NCBI GenBank assembly: GCA_029262175.1
Contig: JAJCZV010000114.1
Location: 1-55,691, forward strand
Length of the DNA: 55,691 nt
Source: Gemmatimonadota bacterium
GTDB taxonomy: Bacteria; Gemmatimonadota; Gemmatimonadetes; Palauibacterales; Palauibacteraceae
Direction of reading: 5' to 3'
Below, piece after piece: positions 15,494 through 24,575 of the stretch. Both the position numbers and the translations under genes were made by a program. The number at the start of each line of letters is the position of its first letter. Position 1 is the first letter of the stretch. A model generated the notes under the pieces. That model ran no database searches and was not told where the DNA came from. It saw only the letters and a list, made by a program, of their open reading frames with translations.

Positions 15494-17631
15494 CACCCCT
15501 GCGCCAGGTACCGGGTCATCCTCCGGAGCCTGCCGTCTTCAATGTTGGACTTGACCGCGGCACTCACGTCCGGAGGCAGCTCGCCGAGAATGTCTGACTC
15601 GGCCGCCCTGAGGAGGTCTCTTCCCCTTGTACTCAACAGCCACTGCGTAGCCGCCGTGACTGTGTCTCCGAACACCCCCGCGTAGCAGTAGTACTCGTCG
15701 AGTAACCCCCGCTCTTCCGCATAGGGTAGTGGGACTCCAAGCTCACGACCTTTGCTCGTAATCGCCTCAGAAATGGCGCTCCATTGGTCTGGCGTGGCAT
15801 GCAGTGCCGGCAGAGGGAGATCGGACACGTGAGTCGGATGGACCCGGCGACCGGAGTCAACAACCGCCAATCGATCGACTAGCTCAAGAGGAACAGGGAA
15901 ACAGGATGGGCCAGAAGAGAGAGTGGCAAGGAGGTGCACGCGGACGGGGGGAGTGACCGCCGATCCATGGGCCCCATGAGACCACGCGAGCGGGGGGGGC
16001 GGGCTCGCTCCAACCGGCAACAGGAGTTCTTCGAACGCCACTTCGAGAGGCGCACGGTTCAGACCCCGGAAGATCACGGTCGCGAGGTGCTCGGCTTGCC
16101 CTCTCTCCGTCAGCAGCGTCCCGAGCGCGACAGTCTGGTGCTCCGGCTCAAGCGCTATGGCCGGGAGATTCAGCAGATCATCTAATCCGAATATCGCCGC
16201 GGGCACAGAGACTTCCCAGATCAACCCTGCCGAGGCTACTGACCCAAGCAGGCGACACATTTCTAGGCTGCGGCTCCCGTAGGCTAGCAGTGGCCTCCGG
16301 GATAGCATCGCCGCAATACCGGCCGAGGAGGCTGCCGCATCAAAGCCCGTGCGCATTGCCCCCGCCGTTGTGGCACCGAGTAGCGATTCGACCGAGGACA
16401 CAGCTTCTCCTATTGGCGGCCGAGCAGCGTCCCTCTCGCTCGAGGAGCCGTGGTCCGAGCGATCGCGCCCGGCCGCGATCAAGGCCTCGACGATCATTCG
16501 TTCCGCGACGCTCTCGACCGGTACCCGAAGGACGTCCCGGGCCACGTCCTCAAGGCGTTTCTTGGCTTCCTCTTCCATGCGGACGAGCTCCTTCTCCCGC
16601 TCCGCCAGCCTCGAGCGACTTTCCTCGATTGAACGATCGAGTTCTCGGACCTGCGCGCTTCGTTCCTCTTCTTGGCTGCGGAAGTCGGCCTCCATCTCGG
16701 CAGAGCGGGCCTTGATTTGTTTGCGCACCGCCTCATCCACTCGCTCCTGGACGTCTCGTCGAGAAAGAAGAGCTCGGGCAAAACCGTCGAGCTGTTCATG
16801 ACTCAGCTTGGCTTCCTTTAGTAGCTGCAGTGCGGCTTGCAGCCGAGCCTCTTCTCTGCGCGCGTCGTCCCCGATTAGATCGAGATCGGCCAGACTCGCC
16901 GAATAGGCGTGAGCCACTCGATCGGTGAGTTGGAGCGCAGTGACGGCAGTTTTGTCGAGCTGCTGGAGTCTCTTGAGGACGCCATGTAGCAAGTGTTCGT
17001 CGTCCTGCGCCGCCCAATAACCGACACGCGTTTCCTCCGTACGGTACCCAGGCCGTAGGACCTGCACCGCCCGTTCGATCTCGCCTTCCCGAAGGCTGAA
17101 CCGCTGTGTCGAGTCTTCGGCGATCTCGTGGAGATCGAGGAAACCCGTCGGTATCGCCACCGGGCCGACGAACGACCCCGCGGGACGGGAGTGGTCGAAC
17201 TCGAGAGGTCCGACCCACTTGGAATCCTCCCCCGGGAGCTGAGCAAGGACGGGACCGAGCGGTCGGCGGCTCAGCTCAAGCTCTCCACTCGCGCACCGAC
17301 GACGAAAGCTCGACGAATCCATCGCCGGGATCCGCTCGAGCACCACGACTCTACGCCCGTCCAGAACCTTGAACTTGTCGGCCCCCCCGCCCTCAGAGCT
17401 CTCCTCCACGGACACGACCCAGGCGCTGTAGACTTGCTCGGCGTCGCGCGGGGAATCCCACCAAAAGACCAAGCCCTCGTCGGGGAACACGGCCGGTGCC
17501 CGGTCACTTGGAATCGGGACCCATTTCTCTCCGTCACTCCGATACTGAGGCCTCAGGCGGGTCCAGCGACGTCTACCCGGAACTAATGACTTCGTGAATT
17601 CGACGGTCGCGACTAGGTGCAGAGGGCGCAT
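15493..17631 (-). CDS. Coiled-coil protein of the Druantia-like operon (DruG-like candidate)
   Basis: A 712-residue protein I cannot assign to a named family from sequence. Residues 1-180 are beta-rich (RLRPQYRSDGEKWVPIPSD, LVFWWDSP). About 290-375 form a long charged coiled coil (EMEADFRSQEEERSAQVREL, SRSRLAEREKELVRMEEEAK). The C-terminal half (about 420-690) is alpha/beta with GSRSLEMCRLLGSVASAGLI; no clear Walker motif is visible. It starts within the TGATG overlap of the upstream gene and ends in another TGATG with the helicase, so these products are made together. In Druantia type II two large domainless proteins, DruF and DruG, accompany DruE, and this gene fits that slot by size and position only. 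Confidence 0.6.
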   Translation of the reverse strand: MRPLHLVATVEFTKSLVPGRRRWTRLRPQYRSDGEKWVPIPSDRAPAVFPDEGLVFWWDSPRDAEQVYSAWVVSVEESSEGGGADKFKVLDGRRVVVLERIPAMDSSSFRRRCASGELELSRRPLGPVLAQLPGEDSKWVGPLEFDHSRPAGSFVGPVAIPTGFLDLHEIAEDSTQRFSLREGEIERAVQVLRPGYRTEETRVGYWAAQDDEHLLHGVLKRLQQLDKTAVTALQLTDRVAHAYSASLADLDLIGDDARREEARLQAALQLLKEAKLSHEQLDGFARALLSRRDVQERVDEAVRKQIKARSAEMEADFRSQEEERSAQVRELDRSIEESRSRLAEREKELVRMEEEAKKRLEDVARDVLRVPVESVAERMIVEALIAAGRDRSDHGSSSERDAARPPIGEAVSSVESLLGATTAGAMRTGFDAAASSAGIAAMLSRRPLLAYGSRSLEMCRLLGSVASAGLIWEVSVPAAIFGLDDLLNLPAIALEPEHQTVALGTLLTERGQAEHLATVIFRGLNRAPLEVAFEELLLPVGASPPPPLAWSHGAHGSAVTPPVRVHLLATLSSGPSCFPVPLELVDRLAVVDSGRRVHPTHVSDLPLPALHATPDQWSAISEAITSKGRELGVPLPYAEERGLLDEYYCYAGVFGDTVTAATQWLLSTRGRDLLRAAESDILGELPPDVSAAVKSNIEDGRLRRMTRYLAQG

Positions 17632-20459
17632 CAGTCTGAGTATCGTTTGGCCAAAACCTCAGCGCGTCGACTCTTCCCCTCCGCGTGCCCGTACGCTTGA
17701 ACCCAGCGCTCGACGTAAGGAGCAGCTCTCGTGTCGCGTTCTTGCACCCACGATCCCAAACACTCCATGGCGCCACCCTTGTCGACGAACGAGTAGACCC
17801 AGCGGCTCGTCCCCTTGGTACGCCAGCTTGAACCGCAGACCCCCTTTTCGTCGAAGAGGACTCGCGCTCCCAATACACTGGGAGCGGCGGACGGAAGCGA
17901 TAGCGTACCGAGCCCGTCCAGCGACCAAGACTTGCGAAGGACGAAACGATGGAACACCAGGCGCGCCCATGGGAGGCTTTGCGTACCCCACACCGGGGAG
18001 CTCCCCTTCAGAAGTGCATAAGTGTGCGGCTCATGCTCGAAGCGCCGCGTCTCCATGGAGAGACCAATGCTTCGATCCTGCCGAACCGCACCCCAGCGTT
18101 TGACCTCGAGTGCCTTGTCCGCGAGGCGCACTCTTTGGCTGTACGCGCTAAGGACGATCTCCGGCGGGGCCATCCGTCGCGGTTTCTCCGCATCGAGACG
18201 GGGTATCGCAAGCATCCTACTGATTCGATCAGCGTCCTCCGGTCCACCGGGACAGATGCGGACCGCACCGAGGGCCTCGAAGTCGCCCAAGCTACCAATC
18301 TCCAGCCTCCGGCCGTTCACCTCCGCCCAGTTCCACAGCTGTGCCAACCTAAGTCGACCGAGTAGCCCGACGATGCGTACCTCATCCCCGTTGGCAGCCA
18401 CGACGGGAGGACCGGACAGGAAGTCGACACCTCGAGAGTTGAGACTAAGAAGGCGCTGGACTAGGCCGTTTTGTATCAAGTTCTCCGCGGCTCTTTCGGC
18501 TCCGCCGGTTTCCTCGATCGACAGTCCGGACCGGACAATAGAGACGAGTTCATGCCAGGACAGACCTCTGGATCGAAGGCTAGTCAACGCCATGCATGTT
18601 TCCAGAACGTCCCACCAACTCTCCGGCACTGTGTCAATCGGCTTCCACTTGGTGACTGGAGGAGTCCACGTTGTCCGATCGACTGCATTCGTCTCAGCCG
18701 ACGTCGCGATGTCTCGTGCCCGTAGTCTCAGGAACTCGCTCGACTCAAGGATCTCTCCCCGCGGCCCTGCGAGCAGGTCTTCGATGTCACCCAACTGGCC
18801 CGTGTCGGTGTCGCAGCCATACAAGCCTGGTCGCAGCGCGATGCGATCCTCTATCAGGCTGCAAGTCCTGACAGTCGGGACGACTCGGGCGTCGACGAAT
18901 TCACCCGCTTGAAGAGCCCTGATCGTGCATTGGCCTGGTACTGGAACGACCGTCGGAGCGTGGGCCGGAAATGTCCACATTCCCTCTTCCGTGGAGAGCA
19001 TTTCCAGCCCGTCTGTCATGGTCCCGTCAAGGTCCACCAAAAGCTGGTCAGCCGAGGCGCATGTGACTGTGGGTAATCGAGGTTTAAGGAAAAGGACTCC
19101 GTCAGGAAGTTGGACAGCGCCGTGAAGCTGCAGCCTAGTTCCCGAGAAGTTCGACTTGAAGGCGTCGAGGCCGGCAAAAGGCGCCTTGCGGGCCAGCTCG
19201 GTATTGAGCCGGCCGCCTCGTAGAGGACCGACCAGCCACCAATCGGACGCGCGCTCCAGTCGGACCCAGTGCAAGCCATTCTCAGCGGAGGTGAGTTCGG
19301 ACATGCGCTGCCGGGCGGGTTCAATGAGATCCTGACGCAGCAATAGCCAAGAATAGCCAACTTTTGGGAGGCTACCGCGCGAAACCCACGGGTGGGTCTC
19401 CGAGCTACCGAACGGGACGCATCCTTGGTGCACCATACGCTTCAGATAACCCAACCTTATTTCGCCGCCAAAATCCCCGCCGGCGAGGAAGTATGCCAGA
19501 GGTGCCTCGCCGTCTGGTCCCACCACCCGGCAATCGCATCCCTCGATCTCTGGGACGAGCGTTTCGATGCGCCACCCGCGCTGGGAGGGCCCGGCCGAAG
19601 CCCCCGCGACCAAGCAGTCGATGATGGGGTCCGGCAAGCGGAGGGTTAAGGCCAGCCGGATTCGTGGATTCCGTGAGCGAGTGCGATCGGATGGGCTCCA
19701 TGACACCGATTCGAACGCAGCCCAGAAGGGCGTGTCGATCGCACTTCGGCCGGGAGACGAAGCCGCGATTCGAAAACGACGCGCTTCCTCACGAAAGCGA
19801 TCACTGAAAGACGTTCGTTGGGAGCCCACCGCCGCGAGGATGTCTTGAACGGGGGAGTCGGTCGAGAGATCGTTCTCTACCATCAGACGAGCCAGCCGGG
19901 TTTGGTCACTGTACGAAGGGAAGGCGAGCCGTTTCGAGTAGCCGATGATCGTCTCATTGCCCACATCAGGCAGGATGAGTGGGCGGATCGGTCGTCCTGC
20001 GGCAGACGCCCGTTCAGACCAGTCCTTAAGAGCCCCCCACAGCGAAGGTAATCCGCCTCGGCTCAAGTAATCCAAGTGCGTATCGAGACCCAGGATTTTG
20101 GCCAGGCGCCGCCTAAAGTTCCCTTCTGCGTGGGTCTCCTTGGTGGCAGAAGCCACGATGCAGGACAAATAAAGTTGTCCGAAGAAAGACGGCGTGCTGT
20201 CTGTGGGAACGCCGCCCCTCGGCAACTGGAGTTCCACGTCGAAGAGGGCTCGAGCTCTCGAAGGACCCACATGGAAGAGATCGAGGAAGTCGTCTTGTAT
20301 CAGCTCTCCCTGATCCGCGGACTCGTCAGCGACTCCCGCGATGAAGGCTTCAGTGACATCGACGGTTCGGACGGCTCCGGGCGCCAGAGCTGCGGTCCCG
20401 AACACAGCCTCCAGTAACCGACGGTTCCACTCGGTCTGATCCCAGTCTCGCCAGCCCAT
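17631..20459 (-). CDS. Large first protein of the Druantia-like operon (DruF-like candidate)
   Basis: I start at ATG 20459 (MGWRDWDQTEWNRRLLEAVF, 942 residues), which has GAGGGGG just upstream; an in-frame ATG at 20573 would add 38 residues (KGCCYTGRHPPLIFVDRDGA) and cannot be excluded. No family I recognise. The N-terminal 250 residues contain FFGQLYLSCIVASATKETHA, a basic helix (GNFRRRLAKILG) and LILPDVGNETIIGYSKRLAF, the most family-like blocks. The middle is beta-rich; the end is a basic tail (GHAEGKSRRAEVLAKRY). No transmembrane segment is seen. It is the first gene of the operon, with TGATG coupling to the next. DruF-like is a positional guess. Confidence 0.6.
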   Translation of the reverse strand: MGWRDWDQTEWNRRLLEAVFGTAALAPGAVRTVDVTEAFIAGVADESADQGELIQDDFLDLFHVGPSRARALFDVELQLPRGGVPTDSTPSFFGQLYLSCIVASATKETHAEGNFRRRLAKILGLDTHLDYLSRGGLPSLWGALKDWSERASAAGRPIRPLILPDVGNETIIGYSKRLAFPSYSDQTRLARLMVENDLSTDSPVQDILAAVGSQRTSFSDRFREEARRFRIAASSPGRSAIDTPFWAAFESVSWSPSDRTRSRNPRIRLALTLRLPDPIIDCLVAGASAGPSQRGWRIETLVPEIEGCDCRVVGPDGEAPLAYFLAGGDFGGEIRLGYLKRMVHQGCVPFGSSETHPWVSRGSLPKVGYSWLLLRQDLIEPARQRMSELTSAENGLHWVRLERASDWWLVGPLRGGRLNTELARKAPFAGLDAFKSNFSGTRLQLHGAVQLPDGVLFLKPRLPTVTCASADQLLVDLDGTMTDGLEMLSTEEGMWTFPAHAPTVVPVPGQCTIRALQAGEFVDARVVPTVRTCSLIEDRIALRPGLYGCDTDTGQLGDIEDLLAGPRGEILESSEFLRLRARDIATSAETNAVDRTTWTPPVTKWKPIDTVPESWWDVLETCMALTSLRSRGLSWHELVSIVRSGLSIEETGGAERAAENLIQNGLVQRLLSLNSRGVDFLSGPPVVAANGDEVRIVGLLGRLRLAQLWNWAEVNGRRLEIGSLGDFEALGAVRICPGGPEDADRISRMLAIPRLDAEKPRRMAPPEIVLSAYSQRVRLADKALEVKRWGAVRQDRSIGLSMETRRFEHEPHTYALLKGSSPVWGTQSLPWARLVFHRFVLRKSWSLDGLGTLSLPSAAPSVLGARVLFDEKGVCGSSWRTKGTSRWVYSFVDKGGAMECLGSWVQERDTRAAPYVERWVQAYGHAEGKSRRAEVLAKRYSD

Positions 20460-21190
20460 CGCCCCCTCTAGGAGGAAAAATGCTCCATCACGATCGACGA
20501 AGATCAATGGTGGGTGACGCCCCGTGTAGCAGCAACCCTTGGTGAGGCAATATCTCCACCGACGGGGACCCAAGCCTTACTGGGGGCCAACCCATCTTAG
20601 ACTTAGCAATCCCGTCAGCATCATGTCCAGCTCGGCGGCCCTATTGCAATCAGCTTGTCCGAGTTCGCCCGTACTCCCTCTTTGAGGGAGAGACCTTCGC
20701 GACATTGTGCCATTCTCCCCAAACCGGAGAACAACGAGGATGTCCGAAACGCAGTGCGGCTAGAGCATCATGCCGTTGCCGGTTTCACTTGCCTGGGGCT
20801 TTGTAGGTGGCAGGTCGTCGGTCGATCTTGATCGGCATGTTTTCTACGCGACCTCGAATCTCACGGCCGCGTAGTCCCAATTCGTAGTGACCCAATTGAT
20901 CGCTCGACGTCGTTGTCTGGATCGTGGCCAACCTTGCAAGTCTCTCAAGCACCTTCCAATCTCGTATGAGTTAGAGGTGCACATAGTACCCGAGGCTCCG
21001 AGCCACATCAGTAGAGAACCGTTGAATCCGCGTCATGAAACTCACCTGACAGCATGTTGGAGTAGTTCGAAGCGGAGTCTCAATGTTGGGACCATCGGAG
21101 AACCCTGGCGAGTGTTCTCCAAACTGCACGCTGTTCTGCCGTGGACACACTGAAGCGGCTGGTGACGGGTCGCGGATCGGGAGGTGAGAG
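20460..21190. other. Long upstream region of the Druantia-like operon
   Basis: 731 bases without a well-supported gene, containing the promoter area for the leftward operon and the upstream region of the rightward GIY-YIG gene. On the minus strand a frame from GTG 20952 to a stop at 20785 encodes 55 residues ending MPIKIDRRPATYKAPGK, with composition that could be the tail of a broken gene, but no ribosome site or family likeness. The inverted repeat CTCCCTCTTTGAGGGAG lies near 20671-20687. Confidence 0.35.
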
Positions 21191-21535
21191 ATGACTGACC
21201 GCGGTAGGGTCGAGGCGTCGGGGCACCATAACGTCTACGTAGTCAGGCTCAACAAGAAGGTACTGGAGAAGCGCAGGTTTCGAGAAGCGAATCCGGAATA
21301 TTGCGAGGAAAAACCGTGCGTCTACGTCGGACTCACAGGCCTCGATCCGCACACGCGCTTCAAGAACCACAAGAAGGGAAACAAGTCGAGCCGTTACGTG
21401 AAAGAATACGGCCAGCATCTCATGCGAAAGCAGTACGAGAAGTACAATCCGATGCCGTACGACGAAGCCGTGAAGATGGAGAAGAAACTTGCCTCGAAGT
21501 TAAGACGGAAGGGATGGGCGGTGTGGCAGCACTAA
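21191..21535 (+). CDS. Small GIY-YIG nuclease-fold protein
   Basis: 114 residues with an excellent ribosome site (GGAGGTGA). NVYVVRL is the GIY strand, CVYVGLTGLDPHTRFKNHKK is the YIG strand followed by the Arg/His helix, and MEKKLASKLRRKG gives the conserved Glu. This is a stand-alone GIY-YIG domain. Single-domain members are found in homing endonucleases, UvrC-like repair proteins and restriction enzymes. The insertion between the YIG strand and the Glu helix is short (KSSRYVKEYGQHLM). It sits divergently upstream of the defence operon and is probably the right-hand member of the island. Whether it is active cannot be judged; Tyr, Arg and Glu candidates are present. Confidence 0.78.
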   Translation: MTDRGRVEASGHHNVYVVRLNKKVLEKRRFREANPEYCEEKPCVYVGLTGLDPHTRFKNHKKGNKSSRYVKEYGQHLMRKQYEKYNPMPYDEAVKMEKKLASKLRRKGWAVWQH

Positions 21536-21595
21536 CAAGTAAGTGCGCGCGCAATGCGAGCTTCACTGCGTGCGAGAGGACGCGTATGCCTTTGC

Positions 21596-22624
21596 TCAGG
21601 TGAGTAGCGACTGCAGCACCATCACCACGTTATCCAAACCCGCCCTCGTCCTCAGCTCCCGAACCTCCGCCATCTCGAGCACCATCTCCAGCACCGGCCC
21701 CAGCGTCCCCTCCATCATCCGAATCTCAAACTCCGTCGTCGTCGGATTCGGCGCGCCGGGATCCACCCCATCGCGATCAACCGCTCCAACCAGGGCCAGC
21801 ACCAGTTCATACACCCGCCCCACCTTCTCGAAATTCACCCACTCGGGCGTGTCGCAGGGCGAGTGATAGCAGCGTCCCTGGCCGCAGGACAGAAACAGAT
21901 ACGGCTGCCCGCCGAGTCGGAACGCGTGATGGTCCGACAAGTCACCCACGTAGTCGTTGAGTGAGGCGAGTACTCGGAGCTGCGGAACCTCGGCGGCGGA
22001 GCGCTCGACGATCTCCGGCAGCGCGCCGTGGCTCTCTGCGCCCAGGATGACGAGCAGGTCCTCGAGCCCGGTGCCGGGCATCGGCATCTCTACGTCGTGG
22101 CCGATGAGGTCCATGATGATCACGGCCGCGAAGTCGAGCCCCATGCGTTGGTCCTCGTAGAACCGGATCGACCCCATAGCGGGGGAGAGGAAGTACGGCG
22201 GTTCTTCGGCGTCGAAGAACGCGATGATGACGTCGCGCTCGAGCGGCTGATCGCGGAGTACGGTCGCCACGCCGAGGGCCACGGCCACGGCGGTGGCGTT
22301 GTCGTCGGAGCACGGAGCGTCGATCACGCTGTCGTAGTGGGCGCCGATCAGGATCGGGCGCAGGGTGGTGTCTCGTCCGGGCACGACGCCGACGAGGTTG
22401 GCGAAGTCGTGGTTCCCCCGGCCGTGGCCCTGCGGGTCGTACGGAAGGGCGAAGTCGTCCTCGAGGAACGGGAGAAGCCCGATCTCCTCCATGCGACGAG
22501 TGAGAAACGCGCGGGCTTCGGCGTGGCCGGGCTGGCCTACGCGGCGTCCGTATTCAAAGGACAGGGCGCGGGTGTCGGTTTCGAGCTGGTCGAGGGTGCG
22601 GCTTGGCGTGGTCATGTGTTCCAT
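21596..22624 (-). CDS. M28-family metallopeptidase, intact copy
   Basis: 342 residues with the M28 zinc-aminopeptidase order: IGAHYDSV (His ligand), CSDDNATA (bridging Asp), FDAEEPP (catalytic Glu and ligand Glu), IIMDLIGHD (Asp ligand) and RCYHSPCDTPEWV (last His ligand). All five metal ligands are present, so it should be active. There is no obvious signal peptide, which suggests a cytosolic enzyme or non-classical export. The first 723 bases upstream of residue 223 or so, including the 5' flank, recur almost unchanged at 27230-27952. Start is Met1; Met4 (MTTPSRT) is an alternative. Confidence 0.9.
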   Translation of the reverse strand: MEHMTTPSRTLDQLETDTRALSFEYGRRVGQPGHAEARAFLTRRMEEIGLLPFLEDDFALPYDPQGHGRGNHDFANLVGVVPGRDTTLRPILIGAHYDSVIDAPCSDDNATAVAVALGVATVLRDQPLERDVIIAFFDAEEPPYFLSPAMGSIRFYEDQRMGLDFAAVIIMDLIGHDVEMPMPGTGLEDLLVILGAESHGALPEIVERSAAEVPQLRVLASLNDYVGDLSDHHAFRLGGQPYLFLSCGQGRCYHSPCDTPEWVNFEKVGRVYELVLALVGAVDRDGVDPGAPNPTTTEFEIRMMEGTLGPVLEMVLEMAEVRELRTRAGLDNVVMVLQSLLT

Positions 22625-22678
22625 CCTGTGGTGAGTGTGAGCCCACCATCAAGAAGCGCGCGCCTGCGCGTGTGAGGG
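21956..22678. repeat. Long direct repeat, copy 1
   Basis: These 723 bases match 27230-27952 in the same orientation with no gaps and a few per cent mismatches; the offset is a constant 5274 bases. The repeat covers the N-terminal two thirds of the M28 peptidase gene and about 55 bases of its upstream region, ending sharply at GTGTGAGGG. Confidence 0.9.
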
Positions 22679-22909
22679 TCCAGGCTGAAGCCCGGCACCT
22701 CGATTTAGCGACGTTCGTCGTCAGAGGGTGTCGCCGGGAACGCTCAGAGTTCGGCGGCATCGGTCCTCCTCGAAGGCGCCCGGTGCCAGTACGCTATCGG
22801 CCCTGAAGGGGCCCGATACGGCCGACGGCTTCTCGAGCTACGCCTCGTCTACGCCTCCTCGGAACCCTGTGTGGGCACACGAACGACAACCCACTTCCAA
22901 GGAGGGAAC

Positions 22910-24358
22910 ATGTTTCGCCGTCAATTCCTCGCGGTTTCGAGCCCTCGGCTCACTGCCGCTCTCGTTTTCGCCTTCGCCGTCAGCGCGTGTGACGGTTCAC
23001 GCGAGCTGATGGCCCCCCGCACGGACGGGCCATCATTCTCGATTCAGGACGCTGTCCATGAAGGGGGTAATAGGCACCTCTTCTGGCTGCCCCCCATGGT
23101 TCCTGCTCCCGGAAGCTTCAACGGGCCATTCGACGCATCGCAGTCGCCGGTCGTCGAGATCTGCGAATGGACGGGCATGAGCTGCGTAACGCCGCTGCTG
23201 GCGAGCTTCACGATGGACACGGGTCCCGGATCCGAGACGGTCCGCGTCGTCTCCGTGGATGAGCACTACATCGTCAACTGGCACACCGATCAGTGGGAGC
23301 TGGATGCGACCAAGACGTACCGGATCCGCGCTCTCATCGACGGCGAAGAGCTGGGTCACGCCGACGTCGACCTCGTGAACGGTGGCAAGGAGCTCCGCAA
23401 CGTCAACACAAACGAGTACGTCGCACTCAAGAACGGCCGGACGCTCCCTATCAAGTTCCGAATCGAGGAAGGCGCACTGCCCGAGGGCTTCGGATTGGTC
23501 GCTTTCGATCGCGGCGTGGGTGGGTCCGATCGGGACGTGTTCGTCCTGGACAGTCGAACTCAGATCGTAACTCGGCTGACCCAGAATCCCGCCACGGACG
23601 TGAAGCCCGTGTTCTCGCCTGACGGTCAATGGGTAGTATTTGCGTCGAACCGAACCGGGGGGTGGGAGCTCTACAGAACCCTTACGGATGGGAGTGGTTC
23701 TCTTCAGAAACTCACCCCAGGAACTCAGGGAGATGCCACCGGCATCACTGGGATCGACTGGAACCCGGATGGATCGACTATAATCTTCTCGGCACGGGTC
23801 TCGAACATCTGGCGCTTGTTCGAAATGCCGTCTTCGGGAGGTACACCGACACAGCTCCTTAGCACGACGTTTGGCGGGGCCAATATGGACGTACAGTTTG
23901 CACAGTACAGTAGAGATGGGGTCAAGATCTACCACCATCGCACGACGCCGTTCAACGCGTCAAACAGCGATATCTACTCCGCGGATGCCGACGGATCGAA
24001 CGAGGTGAAGCTTACGAGTCTCCCCGGCCGAGGCGCCGGCTTCCCAACGGAGATCTTCGTGAACGGAGTCGCCAAGGTTGTCTACACGGAATGGAACCCG
24101 TCCGCGGGCGGCAGCAGCCATCAGGTGATCATGAACACGGACGGCTCCAGCCCCGTGGCGATTACGGCGGAAGATGGCGTCTCGGAGCACGATGCGGTCG
24201 GGCCAGCCGGGAATATCTCGGCCTCTCTCGAGGGAATCGTCATTATCACGAGGCAGGCGAGTGGACTACCAGATCTCATCATGCTCGGGAGCGATGGGAC
24301 GGTTCTGATGGACCCGGTGATTGCGGATGCGTTCGCCGCCGACTGGTGGATTCCTTAG
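22910..24358 (+). CDS. TolB-like propeller lipoprotein with a conserved N-terminal domain
   Basis: 482 residues from ATG 22910 (GGAGGG just upstream). The signal ends in a lipobox (VSAC). Residues about 45-190 form a domain with HLFWLPPMV, NWHTDQWELD, LGHADVDLVNGGKELRNV and NGRTLPIKFRIEEG, which is shared with the lipoprotein at 52798. The rest is a TolB/PD40 beta-propeller (DVKPVFSPDGQWVVFASNRT, GIDWNPDGSTIIFSAR). Such lipoproteins usually sit in the outer membrane or periplasm and bind proteins or glycans. It is upstream of the BTAD gene, separated by a strong hairpin. Function unknown; the shared domain is the most specific clue. Confidence 0.8.
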   Translation: MFRRQFLAVSSPRLTAALVFAFAVSACDGSRELMAPRTDGPSFSIQDAVHEGGNRHLFWLPPMVPAPGSFNGPFDASQSPVVEICEWTGMSCVTPLLASFTMDTGPGSETVRVVSVDEHYIVNWHTDQWELDATKTYRIRALIDGEELGHADVDLVNGGKELRNVNTNEYVALKNGRTLPIKFRIEEGALPEGFGLVAFDRGVGGSDRDVFVLDSRTQIVTRLTQNPATDVKPVFSPDGQWVVFASNRTGGWELYRTLTDGSGSLQKLTPGTQGDATGITGIDWNPDGSTIIFSARVSNIWRLFEMPSSGGTPTQLLSTTFGGANMDVQFAQYSRDGVKIYHHRTTPFNASNSDIYSADADGSNEVKLTSLPGRGAGFPTEIFVNGVAKVVYTEWNPSAGGSSHQVIMNTDGSSPVAITAEDGVSEHDAVGPAGNISASLEGIVIITRQASGLPDLIMLGSDGTVLMDPVIADAFAADWWIP

Positions 24359-24370
24359 TCGAGCAAGGTC

Positions 24371-24400
24371 AGGCGAGGCCCGGACGACCGGGCCTCGCCT
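24371..24400 (+). terminator. Perfect 13-bp hairpin after the propeller lipoprotein
   Basis: AGGCGAGGCCCGG and CCGGGCCTCGCCT pair perfectly across an ACGA loop, 13 bases beyond the stop codon. There is no T-run, as is common in very GC-rich genomes. It separates the lipoprotein from the BTAD gene. Confidence 0.7.
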
Positions 24401-24575
24401 CCGTGCCTGACGGCGCTGGGGGGAGGGTGTCACGATCGGATCACGTTCGCCACGGATGGAAGGACTCAAGCCTGAATAGTCTTGTAGAGATGGCCAGGGC
24501 ACGTGGTGGCCAAGTCAGGGGCCACGTCGTCGATCCCGGCGCACCGCCGCTCGCCTCAGGACGTTCTGTCCCGTC

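Noticed and set aside
22028..22675. 215-codon frame opposite the M28 peptidase (and its repeat at 27302-27949)
   Set aside because: Antisense shadow; its apparent conservation is due only to the DNA duplication.
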